A DNA stretch of 56,671 nucleotides, from contig NZ_JADJNP010000007.1 of NCBI RefSeq assembly GCF_016714275.1, forward strand, positions 1 to 56,671, given 5' to 3'. Source of the DNA: Tessaracoccus sp. (GTDB taxonomy: Bacteria > Actinomycetota > Actinomycetes > Propionibacteriales > Propionibacteriaceae). Position 1 is the stretch's first letter. Every line of letters starts with the position of its first letter. Positions 7,958 to 17,635 of this stretch are shown here, piece by piece. The position numbers and the translations under genes were made by a program. The notes below the pieces were generated by a model. The model made no database searches. It saw nothing but the letters and a program-made list of their open reading frames with translations, and was not told the origin of the DNA.

Positions 7958-8244
7958 AGGAGGCCGCCGCCGCGCTCTACCAGAAGAGCGACGGGGAGGG
8001 CGGGCTGTTCTCGGACGACGACTTCGAGTGCGAGGTCTGGCCCGAGAACTGGCCGTCGTTCCAGTTGTTCGCCGAGTTGCGAACCCAGTGGCGGCACGGC
8101 CTCAATGGCCCGACGGGCCTCGACTACACCGCTGTCCTGGCGGTGCTGCGCGCCAAGCGCCTGCCGCGTGAGCGGGCCGACGAGATGTTCGCCGACATCC
8201 GCGTCATGGAGCGCGCCGCGCTCAACGAGATCCACCGCAAATAG
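7954..8244 (+). CDS. Tail assembly chaperone extension (T-like, DUF1799-type)
   Basis: A 96-residue region in the -1 frame relative to the G-like gene, with no convincing start of its own. It begins LKEAAAALYQKSDGE and includes VWPENWPSFQLFAELRTQW, then a helical end with YTAVLAVLRAKRLP. WPENW...F..L.TQW is the pattern of DUF1799 proteins, which sit between chaperone G and the tape measure. It should be made only as the C-terminal part of the frameshift product, where it is thought to recruit tube subunits to the tape measure complex. Confidence 0.82.
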   Translation: MKEAAAALYQKSDGEGGLFSDDDFECEVWPENWPSFQLFAELRTQWRHGLNGPTGLDYTAVLAVLRAKRLPRERADEMFADIRVMERAALNEIHRK

Positions 8245-8253
8245 GAGCCTGAA

Positions 8254-11200
8254 GTGGCAGACGAGATCGTCAGCGTTGGCATCAAGATCGACACGAATGC
8301 CGATCAGACTGCAGCTGCGCTGGATAAGGTCGCGTCCAAGGGCCCGAAGGTCGAGCAGGCGTTCGACCAGATCAAGGGCGCCGCGGGCGCCACCGGCAAG
8401 GCCATGGAAGGCATGGGCACCGCCGGCGCCACGGCCGCCACCAAGGTGGACAAGCTGTCGGCCGCGCTCACGGCAGCGGCCCAGGCCGGCGACCGCGCGG
8501 CGGCGGCGCAGGCTGCGGCGGCAGAGGCTGCGGCCAAGACCGCCCGTGCCGCTCAGGACGGCGCGTCTGGCGTGAGCGCCATGCTGCAGTCGCTCACGAG
8601 CGTCGAAGGCGCGATGAAGCTCGTGGCAGCCGGGGCGGCGGCGTTCCTGGCCGAGTTCGGCATCCAGAAGATTCTCGCCATCCGGCAGGCGTTTCTGTCG
8701 CAGGCCGATGCGATCACGTCGCTGAACACCACGCTGCGGCTGGCTACCGGCTCGACCTTGGCGGCCTCCGACGCTTACAACTCGCTCTTCGCGGTCGCGC
8801 AGCGGTCGCGCATCGGCTTCACCGACCTGGGCGACACCTTCGCGAAGATCGTGCGCAGCACGCGCGACATCGGCGTGTCCACGACCGACGCTGTGCGGAT
8901 CACAGAGACGCTGTCGAAGGCCATCACGCTCTCGGGCGTGTCGGCCGAGTCCGCCAAGCTGGCGATGATCCAGCTGGGCCAGGGCATGGCGGCCGGCGCG
9001 CTGCGAGGCGACGAGCTCAACTCCGTGATGGAGCAGACCCCGCGTGTGGCGCAGGCCATCGCCGATGGCCTGGGGGTGAGCATCGGGAAGCTGCGCGAGA
9101 TGGGAAGAGAGGGTCAGCTGACGGGCGAGGCCATCGTCGGCGCGCTGCAGAAGGCTGCCAAGACCATCGACTCCGAGTTCGCCGTCTCGGTGACCACTGT
9201 GGGGCAGGCGACCACGGTGCTGCAGAACGCGACGACCGACCTCATCGGCAAGCTCGACAAGATGACGGGCGAGTCGCAGCGCGCGGCCGGCGGGCTGCTT
9301 GGGATGGCCAAGGCGCTTACGTCCATCGCCGACGTGGTCGACCGGATGAACAACCAGCCGTTGCCGAAGATCCTGCTGAATCAGGACAACTTCAACCCGT
9401 TCAACGCGCTCGAGGCGAGCCCGCTGTTCCGCATCACCGGCGCGCTCGCGCAGCGGATCCTGCCGACCCCGGAGGAGGCGCAGGCTCAGTCGGTCGAACG
9501 TGCAGCGCGCGAGAACAAGGCGTGGGACGCGATCATCGAGCAACGGGCCCAGGCGGCCCAGGCGCTCGACACCGCCTCTCGCAAAGCCAATGAGGCTCTG
9601 TCGAAGTTCGCCAACGAGCCCGGCAACCTCTCGCAGGCCGGCAAGAAGCTCGCGGACCAGACCAAGCTGCTGCGCGAGTTCACCGACACGGTGAAGCCGT
9701 TCGCCCAGGGCACCGAGCAGTACGCGAAGGCGCTGAATTCGCTGGAGCAGGGGCTGAAGAACATCGATGAGAAGTTCAAGCCCAAGGGCAAGGACAATAG
9801 CAAGCAGGAGGAGCAGGAATACAACTCGCTCTCCGACGCGATCCGCAAGAAGGCCGCAGCTGATCTGCTGGCACTGGACTCCGAGGGCAAGCTGACCCAG
9901 GCGGAGAAGTTCGCCGCCGAGATGAAAGAGCGGTTGCTTGACTCCAACCTCAAGCTGACCGCCGCGCATCGCGCGAGCCTGCAACTCGACGTCGACGCCA
10001 AGGCCACGCTGATCGCGCTGGCCGAGGAGCGCAACAAGGCGACCGCCGCCGAGCAGGAGGAACTGAAGGCCCGCGAGCGGGTCATCGACCTGGCGAACAA
10101 GGAGTCGTCCACCGAGCAAGGCCGAATCGGCGCGCTGGCCGGCACGGTCCAGGCCATGCGCGATCACAACGAGCAGATCGGCCTGAGCGCGCGCCTGGTG
10201 CTCGAGCTGAACTTGAAGAAGCAGGACCTGGCCATCACCGAGAAGGAGTACGAACTGATCGTCGCCAAGAGCAACGATCTCGGTGAGACCAAGATCACGC
10301 AGCTGGAGAACGAGATCCGGCTGATGCGCGAACGCCGGCAGCTGACGGTCGAAGGGTTCGACAAGGACCGTGCGGCGGACCTCGTGAAGAGCCAGGAAAA
10401 CGCTGCGAAGGACGCGGCGACGGCCTGGCAGCGCGCTTCCGACGACATCAACCGGGGATTGACCGACAGCATCTTTCGCGCGGCCGAGTCCGGGAAGTCG
10501 GCGTTCCTCACGCTGCGCGACTCGATCAAGGGGATGTTCGCCAACATGGTCCTTCGGCCGATCGTTCAGGGTTCCATCGGAGCGCTGACGGGCGCGCTCG
10601 GGCTCACTGGCACCGCGTCGGCCGCCACCAGCGCCGGATCCGGTCTGGGCACTCTTGGCGGGCTGGCGTCGCTTGGCGGGTCGATTGGGTCGTTCGGCAG
10701 CGGGTTCGCATCTGGCCTGACCGCGTGGGGCGCCGAGGGCAGCGTCACCGGGCTGCTGGGGATGGGGACTGACCTGTTTGCTGGCGGGATCGCCAACGGC
10801 CTGGGCACGATTGCCGGGGCGCTGGGGCCGATTGCCAGCGGCGTGGCAGCGGTCATGGCGATTCTCTCTTCCATGGAGGGCGGCGGGCCCAAGAGCGGCG
10901 GGTCGTTCTCGACCAATGCGGGCGAGCGCCTGTTCACCCCGGCCGACAGTGACGCCCTGGTACGCACGCTGGGCGAGGGGATCGTCGCCGGCTTCCAGAA
11001 CGCCGCGCAGAAGTTCGGCGGCTCGGCGGCCGGCACGAGCATCAGCCTGGGCTTCGACACCGATCCCCAGGGCAAGGCTTCCAATCGCGTTGCCTCGCGC
11101 GTGGTGAACGCCCTGGGCGTGACGACGCTCGACAACAGCGCCGGCCGTGACATCGGGCGCAACGCCGAGGACATCGCCAAGGAACTGGCCACCGAGGCCA

Positions 11201-13110
11201 AGCGCGCCCTCCTGGCGGCGCTGCAGGGCGCGGACCTGGGGCAGGGGTTCTCGGACTTCTTCAAGCGCCTGGACCCCGCCACCGCGGCCCCGGATGCCAT
11301 CGACAACCTGCTGGCCTTGGCCGGCGCGATCAAGGACTTCGCCGACAGCGTGCGTGGCGTGCCCGGCTCGCTCGGCGAGATCGCGAACCTCACCGCGTCG
11401 GCCATCGACCAGCTGGCCAACTCGTCCGGCGGGCTCGACAAGCTGAAGGCCAACGTCTCGTCCTTCTTCGAGAACTTCTTCTCGCCGCAGGAGCAGCAGA
11501 CCGCGCGCACCACGCAGTTGAGCAAGGCGTTCGACAACGTGGGGTTGGGCCCCGACTTGACGCTGCCCACCGCCGAACTGAAGGCGTGGTTCCGCACGAC
11601 GGTCGACGGCATCGACACCTTGACCGAGGCCGGCCGCAACCAGTACGCCTCGACCATCGCGCTGTCGGGCCCGCTCGCCGAGTGGATCCGCCAGGCTGAT
11701 CAGCTTTCGACGGCCGCGGAGCAGGCGGCCGAATCGGTCGCGCAGTCCATCTCGCAGGCATTCGACTCGCCGACGGAGCGGCTGCAGGCGGGCTTCGCGA
11801 AGCTGAACATCACGATCCCGGACAGCGTGGAGAACTTCGAGGCGCTGGTGCGCAACATCGACACCTCCACCACCGCCGGTCAGGACCTGGCGAACACGCT
11901 GATCGCGCTGTACCCGGCGTTCAAGTCCGTGCAGCAGGCCGCTGCGGAGTTGGAGCGCACCGGCATCACGAAGGAGATGGACAGCCTCACGGCCACGTTC
12001 GGCGACTTGTCGAAGTCGCTGGCCGAGCTGGAGCATCCCGCGCAGACGGTGGCCGACCGCTTCATCGAACTGGGCCAGAACATCACGTCGCTGCAGGACG
12101 CGCTCGCGCAGGCGCTGGGGACCGCGCCGCAGACGAACATCGAGAAGCTGCAGGCGGCCATCGCCGGCCGCGACAGCATCGTGGGCGCCAAGGGCAACAT
12201 CCGAGACACGATCAACTCGACCATCGTGGACCAGTTCGTGGCGAAGAAGGACACCGCCGGGGCCACGGGCTTCATCGACAGCCAGATCCAGTGGCTGTTC
12301 TCGCATCTGGCCGAGAACCCCGCCGACTACGCCGCGCGCATCACGTCGCTCGTCACGCAAAAAGCGAGCATCTCGTCGTCGGCCGCCACCGACGCCTCGC
12401 AACAGGAGGCCGACCGGATCAACGAGGCGCGGAGCACGCGCATGGACCAGCTGCGCGAGGAGATCGACACCTTCAAGCAGCTGAAGTCCATCGGCGAGGA
12501 CATCGCGAACACGCTGCTGGAGATGCGCACCGGGTCGCTGACGGCGCTCGCGCCCAAGGATCAGGTGAAGCTGGCCAGCGACAACTTCGACACGTTGTTC
12601 GCGCAGTACCAGATGGACCCGAAGAACCCTGAGATCGCCGGCAAGCTGGCTCGAGCAGGCACCCTCGCACTGCAGGAGTCGCAGTCCTTCTCGGGCAGCG
12701 GCGGCAACTACGCCGCGGAGTTCCTGCGCATCACGGGGGCGCTCGACAGCGTGGGCCTGTCCCTGTCCAGCATCCCTGGACAGCTGACGAAGGACGAGCA
12801 GCAGCTGAAGGCGCTGCAGGACACCAAGGACGCAACGGCGACCACGGCCGACAACACGGGCGACATCATCACCGAGCTTGGCACCCTGAGCACGGCGCTG
12901 GACGGCGTGATGACGACCAAGAACACCGAGATCACCAATCTCGTGACCGCAATCGACGCACAGATCGCCGAATGGCAGGCCGACCGGACCGCGATCCAGG
13001 CGCAGTGGGTGACCGATCAGAACCGCTGGACGGGGCTTGAAGGGCGCTTGGTCTCCATCGAGGGCAAGCTGGCGACCATCGCCGGGGCCGCCTCGAACGG
13101 GGCCGTCTGA
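8254..13110 (+). CDS. Tape measure protein
   Basis: A 1618-residue protein starting with GTG, six bases after AGGAG. Residues about 148-305 form the tape_meas_nterm domain (AITSLNTTLRLATGSTLAAS, GALRGDELNSVMEQTPRVAQ, GELTGEAI-type segment). Long alanine-, lysine- and glutamate-rich helical stretches follow, then a glycine/alanine-rich hydrophobic region at about 771-873 that could insert in the inner membrane on DNA entry, then more coiled coil. At roughly 1.5 angstrom per residue the tail would be about 240 nm. It sits in the standard order after the chaperones. The stop overlaps the next start (TGATG). Confidence 0.95.
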   Translation: MADEIVSVGIKIDTNADQTAAALDKVASKGPKVEQAFDQIKGAAGATGKAMEGMGTAGATAATKVDKLSAALTAAAQAGDRAAAAQAAAAEAAAKTARAAQDGASGVSAMLQSLTSVEGAMKLVAAGAAAFLAEFGIQKILAIRQAFLSQADAITSLNTTLRLATGSTLAASDAYNSLFAVAQRSRIGFTDLGDTFAKIVRSTRDIGVSTTDAVRITETLSKAITLSGVSAESAKLAMIQLGQGMAAGALRGDELNSVMEQTPRVAQAIADGLGVSIGKLREMGREGQLTGEAIVGALQKAAKTIDSEFAVSVTTVGQATTVLQNATTDLIGKLDKMTGESQRAAGGLLGMAKALTSIADVVDRMNNQPLPKILLNQDNFNPFNALEASPLFRITGALAQRILPTPEEAQAQSVERAARENKAWDAIIEQRAQAAQALDTASRKANEALSKFANEPGNLSQAGKKLADQTKLLREFTDTVKPFAQGTEQYAKALNSLEQGLKNIDEKFKPKGKDNSKQEEQEYNSLSDAIRKKAAADLLALDSEGKLTQAEKFAAEMKERLLDSNLKLTAAHRASLQLDVDAKATLIALAEERNKATAAEQEELKARERVIDLANKESSTEQGRIGALAGTVQAMRDHNEQIGLSARLVLELNLKKQDLAITEKEYELIVAKSNDLGETKITQLENEIRLMRERRQLTVEGFDKDRAADLVKSQENAAKDAATAWQRASDDINRGLTDSIFRAAESGKSAFLTLRDSIKGMFANMVLRPIVQGSIGALTGALGLTGTASAATSAGSGLGTLGGLASLGGSIGSFGSGFASGLTAWGAEGSVTGLLGMGTDLFAGGIANGLGTIAGALGPIASGVAAVMAILSSMEGGGPKSGGSFSTNAGERLFTPADSDALVRTLGEGIVAGFQNAAQKFGGSAAGTSISLGFDTDPQGKASNRVASRVVNALGVTTLDNSAGRDIGRNAEDIAKELATEAKRALLAALQGADLGQGFSDFFKRLDPATAAPDAIDNLLALAGAIKDFADSVRGVPGSLGEIANLTASAIDQLANSSGGLDKLKANVSSFFENFFSPQEQQTARTTQLSKAFDNVGLGPDLTLPTAELKAWFRTTVDGIDTLTEAGRNQYASTIALSGPLAEWIRQADQLSTAAEQAAESVAQSISQAFDSPTERLQAGFAKLNITIPDSVENFEALVRNIDTSTTAGQDLANTLIALYPAFKSVQQAAAELERTGITKEMDSLTATFGDLSKSLAELEHPAQTVADRFIELGQNITSLQDALAQALGTAPQTNIEKLQAAIAGRDSIVGAKGNIRDTINSTIVDQFVAKKDTAGATGFIDSQIQWLFSHLAENPADYAARITSLVTQKASISSSAATDASQQEADRINEARSTRMDQLREEIDTFKQLKSIGEDIANTLLEMRTGSLTALAPKDQVKLASDNFDTLFAQYQMDPKNPEIAGKLARAGTLALQESQSFSGSGGNYAAEFLRITGALDSVGLSLSSIPGQLTKDEQQLKALQDTKDATATTADNTGDIITELGTLSTALDGVMTTKNTEITNLVTAIDAQIAEWQADRTAIQAQWVTDQNRWTGLEGRLVSIEGKLATIAGAASNGAV

Positions 13111-14735
13111 TGCTGATCGCCGTCCACTTCAAGGCGGCCATCGACGCAGCCGGCACGCTGCGCGACTACGTGATCGCCACCGACGGCTTCATCACGAGCG
13201 CGGGCAGCACGCCGGCGAACACGCCCGTGTGGCGACGGCTGATCGACCCCGGATTCATCGAGAGTTCCATCGCATCCTCCACGCAGGCAGGAAAGCTGCT
13301 GTTCGGGCTCACCACGGCCAGCAAGGGCACCGCTCGGATCAACAACACCGACGGCGTGTTCAACGACCTCCCGCGCTTCGGCGTGGCCGGCCAGGACTGG
13401 AACGTCTACTTCGTGGAGGACTTCATCCCCGCGATCTTCCCGGACGGCTGGTACAAGGTCGGCACGGCCACCATCGTGTCGATGGTCGGGGACGGCGACA
13501 CGCTGCAGGTGAACCTGAAGGAGAAGTTCACCCTGTTCGACAAGCCGCTGTGCCCGCGCTTCCTGGGCACGGGCGGCATCGAAGGGATCGCGGCCCTCAC
13601 CGACACCGCCAAGCCGGTCTGCTACGGCTCGCCGATGAACATCTCCCCGGTGATGATCGACCCGTACCTGCTGATCGCGATGGTGGCCTCCAACGGCCTG
13701 ACGCACGCCGCGCACGCGAAGGACGGAGGCTCGGTGATTGCACGCATCGCGGGCGCCGACTACAACGACGAGGCCGACTACGACGCCTTGGCCGCGGCCG
13801 ACGTGCCCATCGGGCACTACATCTGCTGCACCACCGACGGCGTGATGAAACTGGGCTCGCCCATCGTCGGGCAGCTGACGTGCGACGCGATGCGCTACCA
13901 GTACGCCGAGGAGCGCGCGAACCCGTCCCTGGTCATGCAGGACATCGCCGCCGACGCGGCGGTGCCCGGCCTCGCGCTCAACTACACGGCCTGGAACGAC
14001 TTCGAGGCGTGGGCTGATACGGTCCCTGGCGGCTCGAAGGTGGGCTACTACGCGCGCGACGACAGCACCACGTTCGCCAAGGCCCTGTCCGACATCGCCG
14101 GCTGCGTCGGCGCCTGGGTGGGCTTCAACCGCGACGGCGAGTTCACCGTCGGGCGCATCACCGACCCCGCCGACGGCACGCCCGAGTTCACCATCAGGGC
14201 CGACCAAATCTGGACGATCCGTCGCGTCACCAGTGGCGACCCCGGGCGCGGCCAGCCCTACGGCAAGATCGTCCAGAAGTACCCCAAGAACTGGACCGTG
14301 CAGAGCAGCGGCCTGTTCGGCGTCGTGCCCGACAACGTGCGCAAGGAGTTGGCCGAGCAGTACCCGTTGTCGACCACCTACGAGTGCCTGAACAGCGACG
14401 ACTCGACGCCGACGCTCACGCAGTTCGCGCAGGCCACCGACTACATCCTCGAAAGCTTCGCCGCCGGCCGGCGCGTCACCTCCGGTGGCGACATCGAGGC
14501 GCACGTGCCGGTGCCGTCCGAGGATCTGTCGGTCATCTTCGGCCGCGCGCGCGACTGGATCGAGATCACGGTGCCGTTCAGCTACGACATCTTCTACTCG
14601 GTCGACCTTGGAATCGTCGGGACGATCTACGCCGACGACTTCGGCCTGGAGGCTGGCAAGCAAATGATGGTCGTGTCCATCCGCTACGAGTTGGGCAGCG
14701 AAGTGCCCAAGGCAACGCTGACCATGTGGGGTTGA
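13110..14735 (+). CDS. Distal tail/baseplate hub protein
   Basis: A 541-residue protein translated from an ATG that overlaps the tape measure stop. The sequence is mostly beta: MLIAVHFKAAIDAAGTLRDY, LLFGLTTASKGTARINNTDG, LKEKFTLFDKPLCPRFLGTG, and a C-terminal GKQMMVVSIRYELGSEVPKA. The N-terminal part (residues 1-170) looks like a distal-tail domain, and the rest like a hub or adsorption-apparatus protein, which in this family follows the tape measure. No enzymatic motif is seen. The exact homologue is not identified. Confidence 0.7.
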   Translation: MLIAVHFKAAIDAAGTLRDYVIATDGFITSAGSTPANTPVWRRLIDPGFIESSIASSTQAGKLLFGLTTASKGTARINNTDGVFNDLPRFGVAGQDWNVYFVEDFIPAIFPDGWYKVGTATIVSMVGDGDTLQVNLKEKFTLFDKPLCPRFLGTGGIEGIAALTDTAKPVCYGSPMNISPVMIDPYLLIAMVASNGLTHAAHAKDGGSVIARIAGADYNDEADYDALAAADVPIGHYICCTTDGVMKLGSPIVGQLTCDAMRYQYAEERANPSLVMQDIAADAAVPGLALNYTAWNDFEAWADTVPGGSKVGYYARDDSTTFAKALSDIAGCVGAWVGFNRDGEFTVGRITDPADGTPEFTIRADQIWTIRRVTSGDPGRGQPYGKIVQKYPKNWTVQSSGLFGVVPDNVRKELAEQYPLSTTYECLNSDDSTPTLTQFAQATDYILESFAAGRRVTSGGDIEAHVPVPSEDLSVIFGRARDWIEITVPFSYDIFYSVDLGIVGTIYADDFGLEAGKQMMVVSIRYELGSEVPKATLTMWG

Positions 14736-14739
14736 CGTC

Positions 14740-15594
14740 ATGCGCAATCTGGCGCTGTGCTGGCCGAACCGCTTCACCGAGGCCACGGTGTCCCAGGGGA
14801 GCTACGAGTCCCTGTTCCCGCCGTCGAACCTCTACGACCCAGAACCGACGGCTGTCGCGCGGACCACCGATCTGCTGACCACCTCGACGTGGCTGCGCGT
14901 GACGTTCCCGACCCCGCGCACCATCCGCTCCATCGCCCCGATGAACACCAACGCGACGCGCGACTGCACGTTCCGCGTGAAGGCCGGCACCACCGCGGGC
15001 GCCTCGGACCTTCTCGACACGGGCGTGCTGGACCTCTGGCGCATCCCGTTCGACACCTGGGGCATCGAGTGGCGGAGCACGGGCAACTGGTGGGACGACG
15101 CGCCGATCAGCACGATCTACGGTGCCCCATGGACGCCGGGCCTGTTCCTCAACGAGGACGTGACCTCGAAATACTGGGATCTGTTCTTCGATGACACGGC
15201 GAACCCCGACGGCTACCTGCAGTTCGGGCGCCTCTTCATGGGCCCGGCGCTGATCCTCGAGCACGGGGCCGAGTACAACGGCCGGCGGCCGATGAAGGAC
15301 TTCTCGAGCAAGGCCGTGCTGCTGAACGGCGGCATCGTCGGGCGAGCGCGCCGCGCCGCGCGCAAGGAGATATTCAACCTGCCGCTGATCTGGAACGGCC
15401 CCGAGGAGTACCGCGTGCAGGAGATGCTGCGCGTGAGCCGCACGGTGAACGAGGTGTACTACGTGCCGAAGTTCTGGGATCCGGCCGTGCTGCAGTACAA
15501 GGGCTTCGTCGGCACGCTGGACGAGCTCTCCGGGATGAGCGCGGCGACGTTCCGCTCGCAGGGCATGCAGCTGCAGATCACCGAGAGCATTTGA
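14740..15594 (+). CDS. Minor tail protein
   Basis: A 284-residue protein beginning MRNLALCWPNRFTEATVSQG. The pattern YESLFPPSNLYDPEPTAVAR, STWLRVTFPTPRTIRSIAPM, then TFRVKAGTTAG resembles a galactose-binding (discoidin-like) jelly roll, in which a molecule's shift from a baseline is described by strand-rich repeats. The C-terminal half has IFNLPLIWNGPEEYRVQEML. It lies in the distal tail cluster and is likely part of the tip. Assignment of the fold is tentative. Confidence 0.65.
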   Translation: MRNLALCWPNRFTEATVSQGSYESLFPPSNLYDPEPTAVARTTDLLTTSTWLRVTFPTPRTIRSIAPMNTNATRDCTFRVKAGTTAGASDLLDTGVLDLWRIPFDTWGIEWRSTGNWWDDAPISTIYGAPWTPGLFLNEDVTSKYWDLFFDDTANPDGYLQFGRLFMGPALILEHGAEYNGRRPMKDFSSKAVLLNGGIVGRARRAARKEIFNLPLIWNGPEEYRVQEMLRVSRTVNEVYYVPKFWDPAVLQYKGFVGTLDELSGMSAATFRSQGMQLQITESI

Positions 15595-15595
15595 C

Positions 15596-16393
15596 ATGCC
15601 GCTCGACAACACCCACTACGGGTTCGCGACGACGGCCGCAGCAAAGGCCGCGTGGCTGTCGATGCTGGAGCGCGTGGCGACGCTGCACATCGAGGCCGGC
15701 GTCATCATCGACGCGCTCCTGCCGTCGGCGCCGGCGACGGAGCAGGTGTTCGCGACCGACGGCGCGTCGCGCGCGGCGCTGCTCGCGGCCTACGCGGCGT
15801 TGCGCACGGGCGACGAGACATCGGTGTGGTGGGCCAGCGAGGACGAGACCTGGCACGAGCTCAAGCGGCCGCTCGTGGACGACCTGTCGTCGCAGATCGT
15901 GCGCGGCATGATGGGGTACGTCATTGCGTGCCAGGCGCGCCGGAAGGCAATAGCGGCATCGATCTCGGCGGCCGGCAGCGCGGATGCGGTGCTTGCGATC
16001 GACCTGTCGCTCGGGTGGCCATCTCGCGCGCTGGCCGGAGGCGAGAAGATCGCGGACGACTTCTGCCTGTCGTTCTTCGTTGGCGGTGTGCCGGACGCGT
16101 CCGAGGTGCTGTTCCAGTTCGTTTGCCCGTACCCGCTATACCTCGAGGCGCAGCTCGCGGGGTCGCAGTGGACGGCGACAGCGAATGCGACGGCGAACAC
16201 GGCTATTGCGGTCAAGCGCAACGGGGCGGCGCTGGCGACGTCGACATATGGCGCGGGAACGTCGACGGTAACCGTAACGGGAATGTCGAGCGCCGTCACA
16301 ACCGACATCGGCGACTTGATCTCGTTCCACGCGCCGGCATCGGCGGACGTGACGCTCGCGGGAATCACGGGGTCGATCGTGGGGTGGTTCTGA
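15596..16393 (+). CDS. Tail tip/fibre protein with C-terminal beta domain
   Basis: A 265-residue protein. Residues 1-140 are helical and alanine-rich (TTAAAKAAWLSMLERVATLH). The last 90 residues, from LEAQLAGSQWTATANATANT to DVTLAGITGSIVGWF, form a beta domain of the kind found at the C-termini of phage fibres (IAVKRNGAALATSTYGAG and GDLISFHAPAS are the tell-tale strands). Receptor binding or fibre attachment is inferred. Start and stop are tightly packed with both neighbours. Confidence 0.65.
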   Translation: MPLDNTHYGFATTAAAKAAWLSMLERVATLHIEAGVIIDALLPSAPATEQVFATDGASRAALLAAYAALRTGDETSVWWASEDETWHELKRPLVDDLSSQIVRGMMGYVIACQARRKAIAASISAAGSADAVLAIDLSLGWPSRALAGGEKIADDFCLSFFVGGVPDASEVLFQFVCPYPLYLEAQLAGSQWTATANATANTAIAVKRNGAALATSTYGAGTSTVTVTGMSSAVTTDIGDLISFHAPASADVTLAGITGSIVGWF

Positions 16394-17631
16394 TGGCGAC
16401 CGGCACCCGGATGCCAGCGTACCCGGCGGGGACCAAGCTCTCGCCGTACTTCTACCTGTACGTGCCGTCGACTGACCGCATCTGGATCGGTTCGACCGAG
16501 GTCGGCTGGACGAACGCGGACTTTCCGAACGCCGCACCCAGCACCTGGGCCATCGTAGACCCGTCGAATCTGTCAGCCATCGAATCGTGGTCCGCCGTCG
16601 AATCGGTCGGCACCGCGGGCGTGCACTACGAGCACTGGTACGACCCGGTGAACGATGTCGTTTGGGCCGAATGCTACCGATCCGGGCCGGGCGCGTACAG
16701 ATGGATCCGATGGGCGTCTGACGGGTCGATTGAACTTGAGACGGACGCAGCCTCCAACTCCGTGGGTTTGTTCCCCAACGAGAACACGGGCGACGTCTAC
16801 TGCATCGAGACTGACCCTTCGTCGGGGTATCGGACGCGCTGGATTCGCAAGGTCAACAGCGACGGGACGCTCGGCGATACGGTGGCCGACTTCGCGGCCG
16901 GGATCACCTTCGCGCTCGGGGCGGTGGACGGCAGCGGGAACCTGTGGGTGCACACCACCGACGGGAGTCACAACCGAGAGATTCTGTTGATCGACCCGGT
17001 CACCTACGGACAAACGTCGATCTGGACCGACACGGGGATCTCGAACGGGATCGACTCCATGTGCTACGACTCGGTGTTGGATCAGATGCTGATCTGGCGC
17101 CGCTACGTTGGCGGTGGCGACAACGGGTCGGTTCTGTTCATCGACTGCGCCACCAGCACGGCCGGTGCAGACATCGCGGTGCCAGCGACGGGCGACGGGT
17201 GGACGCTCAGTCACGCAGACTTAGGAGAAGGCCCGCGCTTCGATCCGGTGCGCAATCTGTTCTGGTGGGTGGTCGAAGTCCCGGAAGTGCTGGCAAGCAA
17301 CAACGTCGCGATCAACCGCGCCGCCGTGTCGTTCGACACCTCCGCGTTCGCCGTCGTCCACGTCGAACCGGTCGTCTACTACGGCCCGGAGATCGATCTG
17401 TCGGTAATCGATGACCTGGTCAACGACTACGCCGACACCTACAGCGTCGGCTACTCCGGCGTGCTGTGCACGCGGTCCGGGGCGCGCGTCTACTGGTGTG
17501 CGTGGTTCGAGATGTGGGACGACGCGACGAGCACGTACCTGTACGACCTGGTGTTCGTCCAATGGTGGGAGCCGGACGCGCCGACGGGCCGCCGCTGGGT
17601 CACGATCAACATCAACATACGCAGGAGGTGA
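16393..17631 (+). CDS. Tail protein with beta-propeller-like repeats
   Basis: A 412-residue protein whose ATG overlaps the previous stop. It has a run of about 50-residue segments with paired strands and G-D-V/G-N-L turns: NTGDVYCIETDPSSGYRTRW, DGSGNLWVHTTDGSHNREIL, YDSVLDQMLIWRRYVGG, FDPVRNLFWWVVEVPE. This suggests a beta-propeller, a fold used in some phage receptor-binding proteins. Aromatic residues are frequent at strand ends. The last codons carry the AGGAGG ribosome site for the next gene. Function as a receptor-binding or tip protein is inferred. Confidence 0.6.
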   Translation: MATGTRMPAYPAGTKLSPYFYLYVPSTDRIWIGSTEVGWTNADFPNAAPSTWAIVDPSNLSAIESWSAVESVGTAGVHYEHWYDPVNDVVWAECYRSGPGAYRWIRWASDGSIELETDAASNSVGLFPNENTGDVYCIETDPSSGYRTRWIRKVNSDGTLGDTVADFAAGITFALGAVDGSGNLWVHTTDGSHNREILLIDPVTYGQTSIWTDTGISNGIDSMCYDSVLDQMLIWRRYVGGGDNGSVLFIDCATSTAGADIAVPATGDGWTLSHADLGEGPRFDPVRNLFWWVVEVPEVLASNNVAINRAAVSFDTSAFAVVHVEPVVYYGPEIDLSVIDDLVNDYADTYSVGYSGVLCTRSGARVYWCAWFEMWDDATSTYLYDLVFVQWWEPDAPTGRRWVTININIRRR

Positions 17632-17635
17632 TCGC

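Noticed and set aside
7918..12402. 1494-codon minus-strand frame opposite the tape measure
   Set aside because: High-GC codon bias leaves the antisense frame open; arginine-rich, no domain, and it lies opposite a sure gene.
13017..14786. 589-codon minus-strand frame opposite the distal tail gene
   Set aside because: Antisense shadow without motif.
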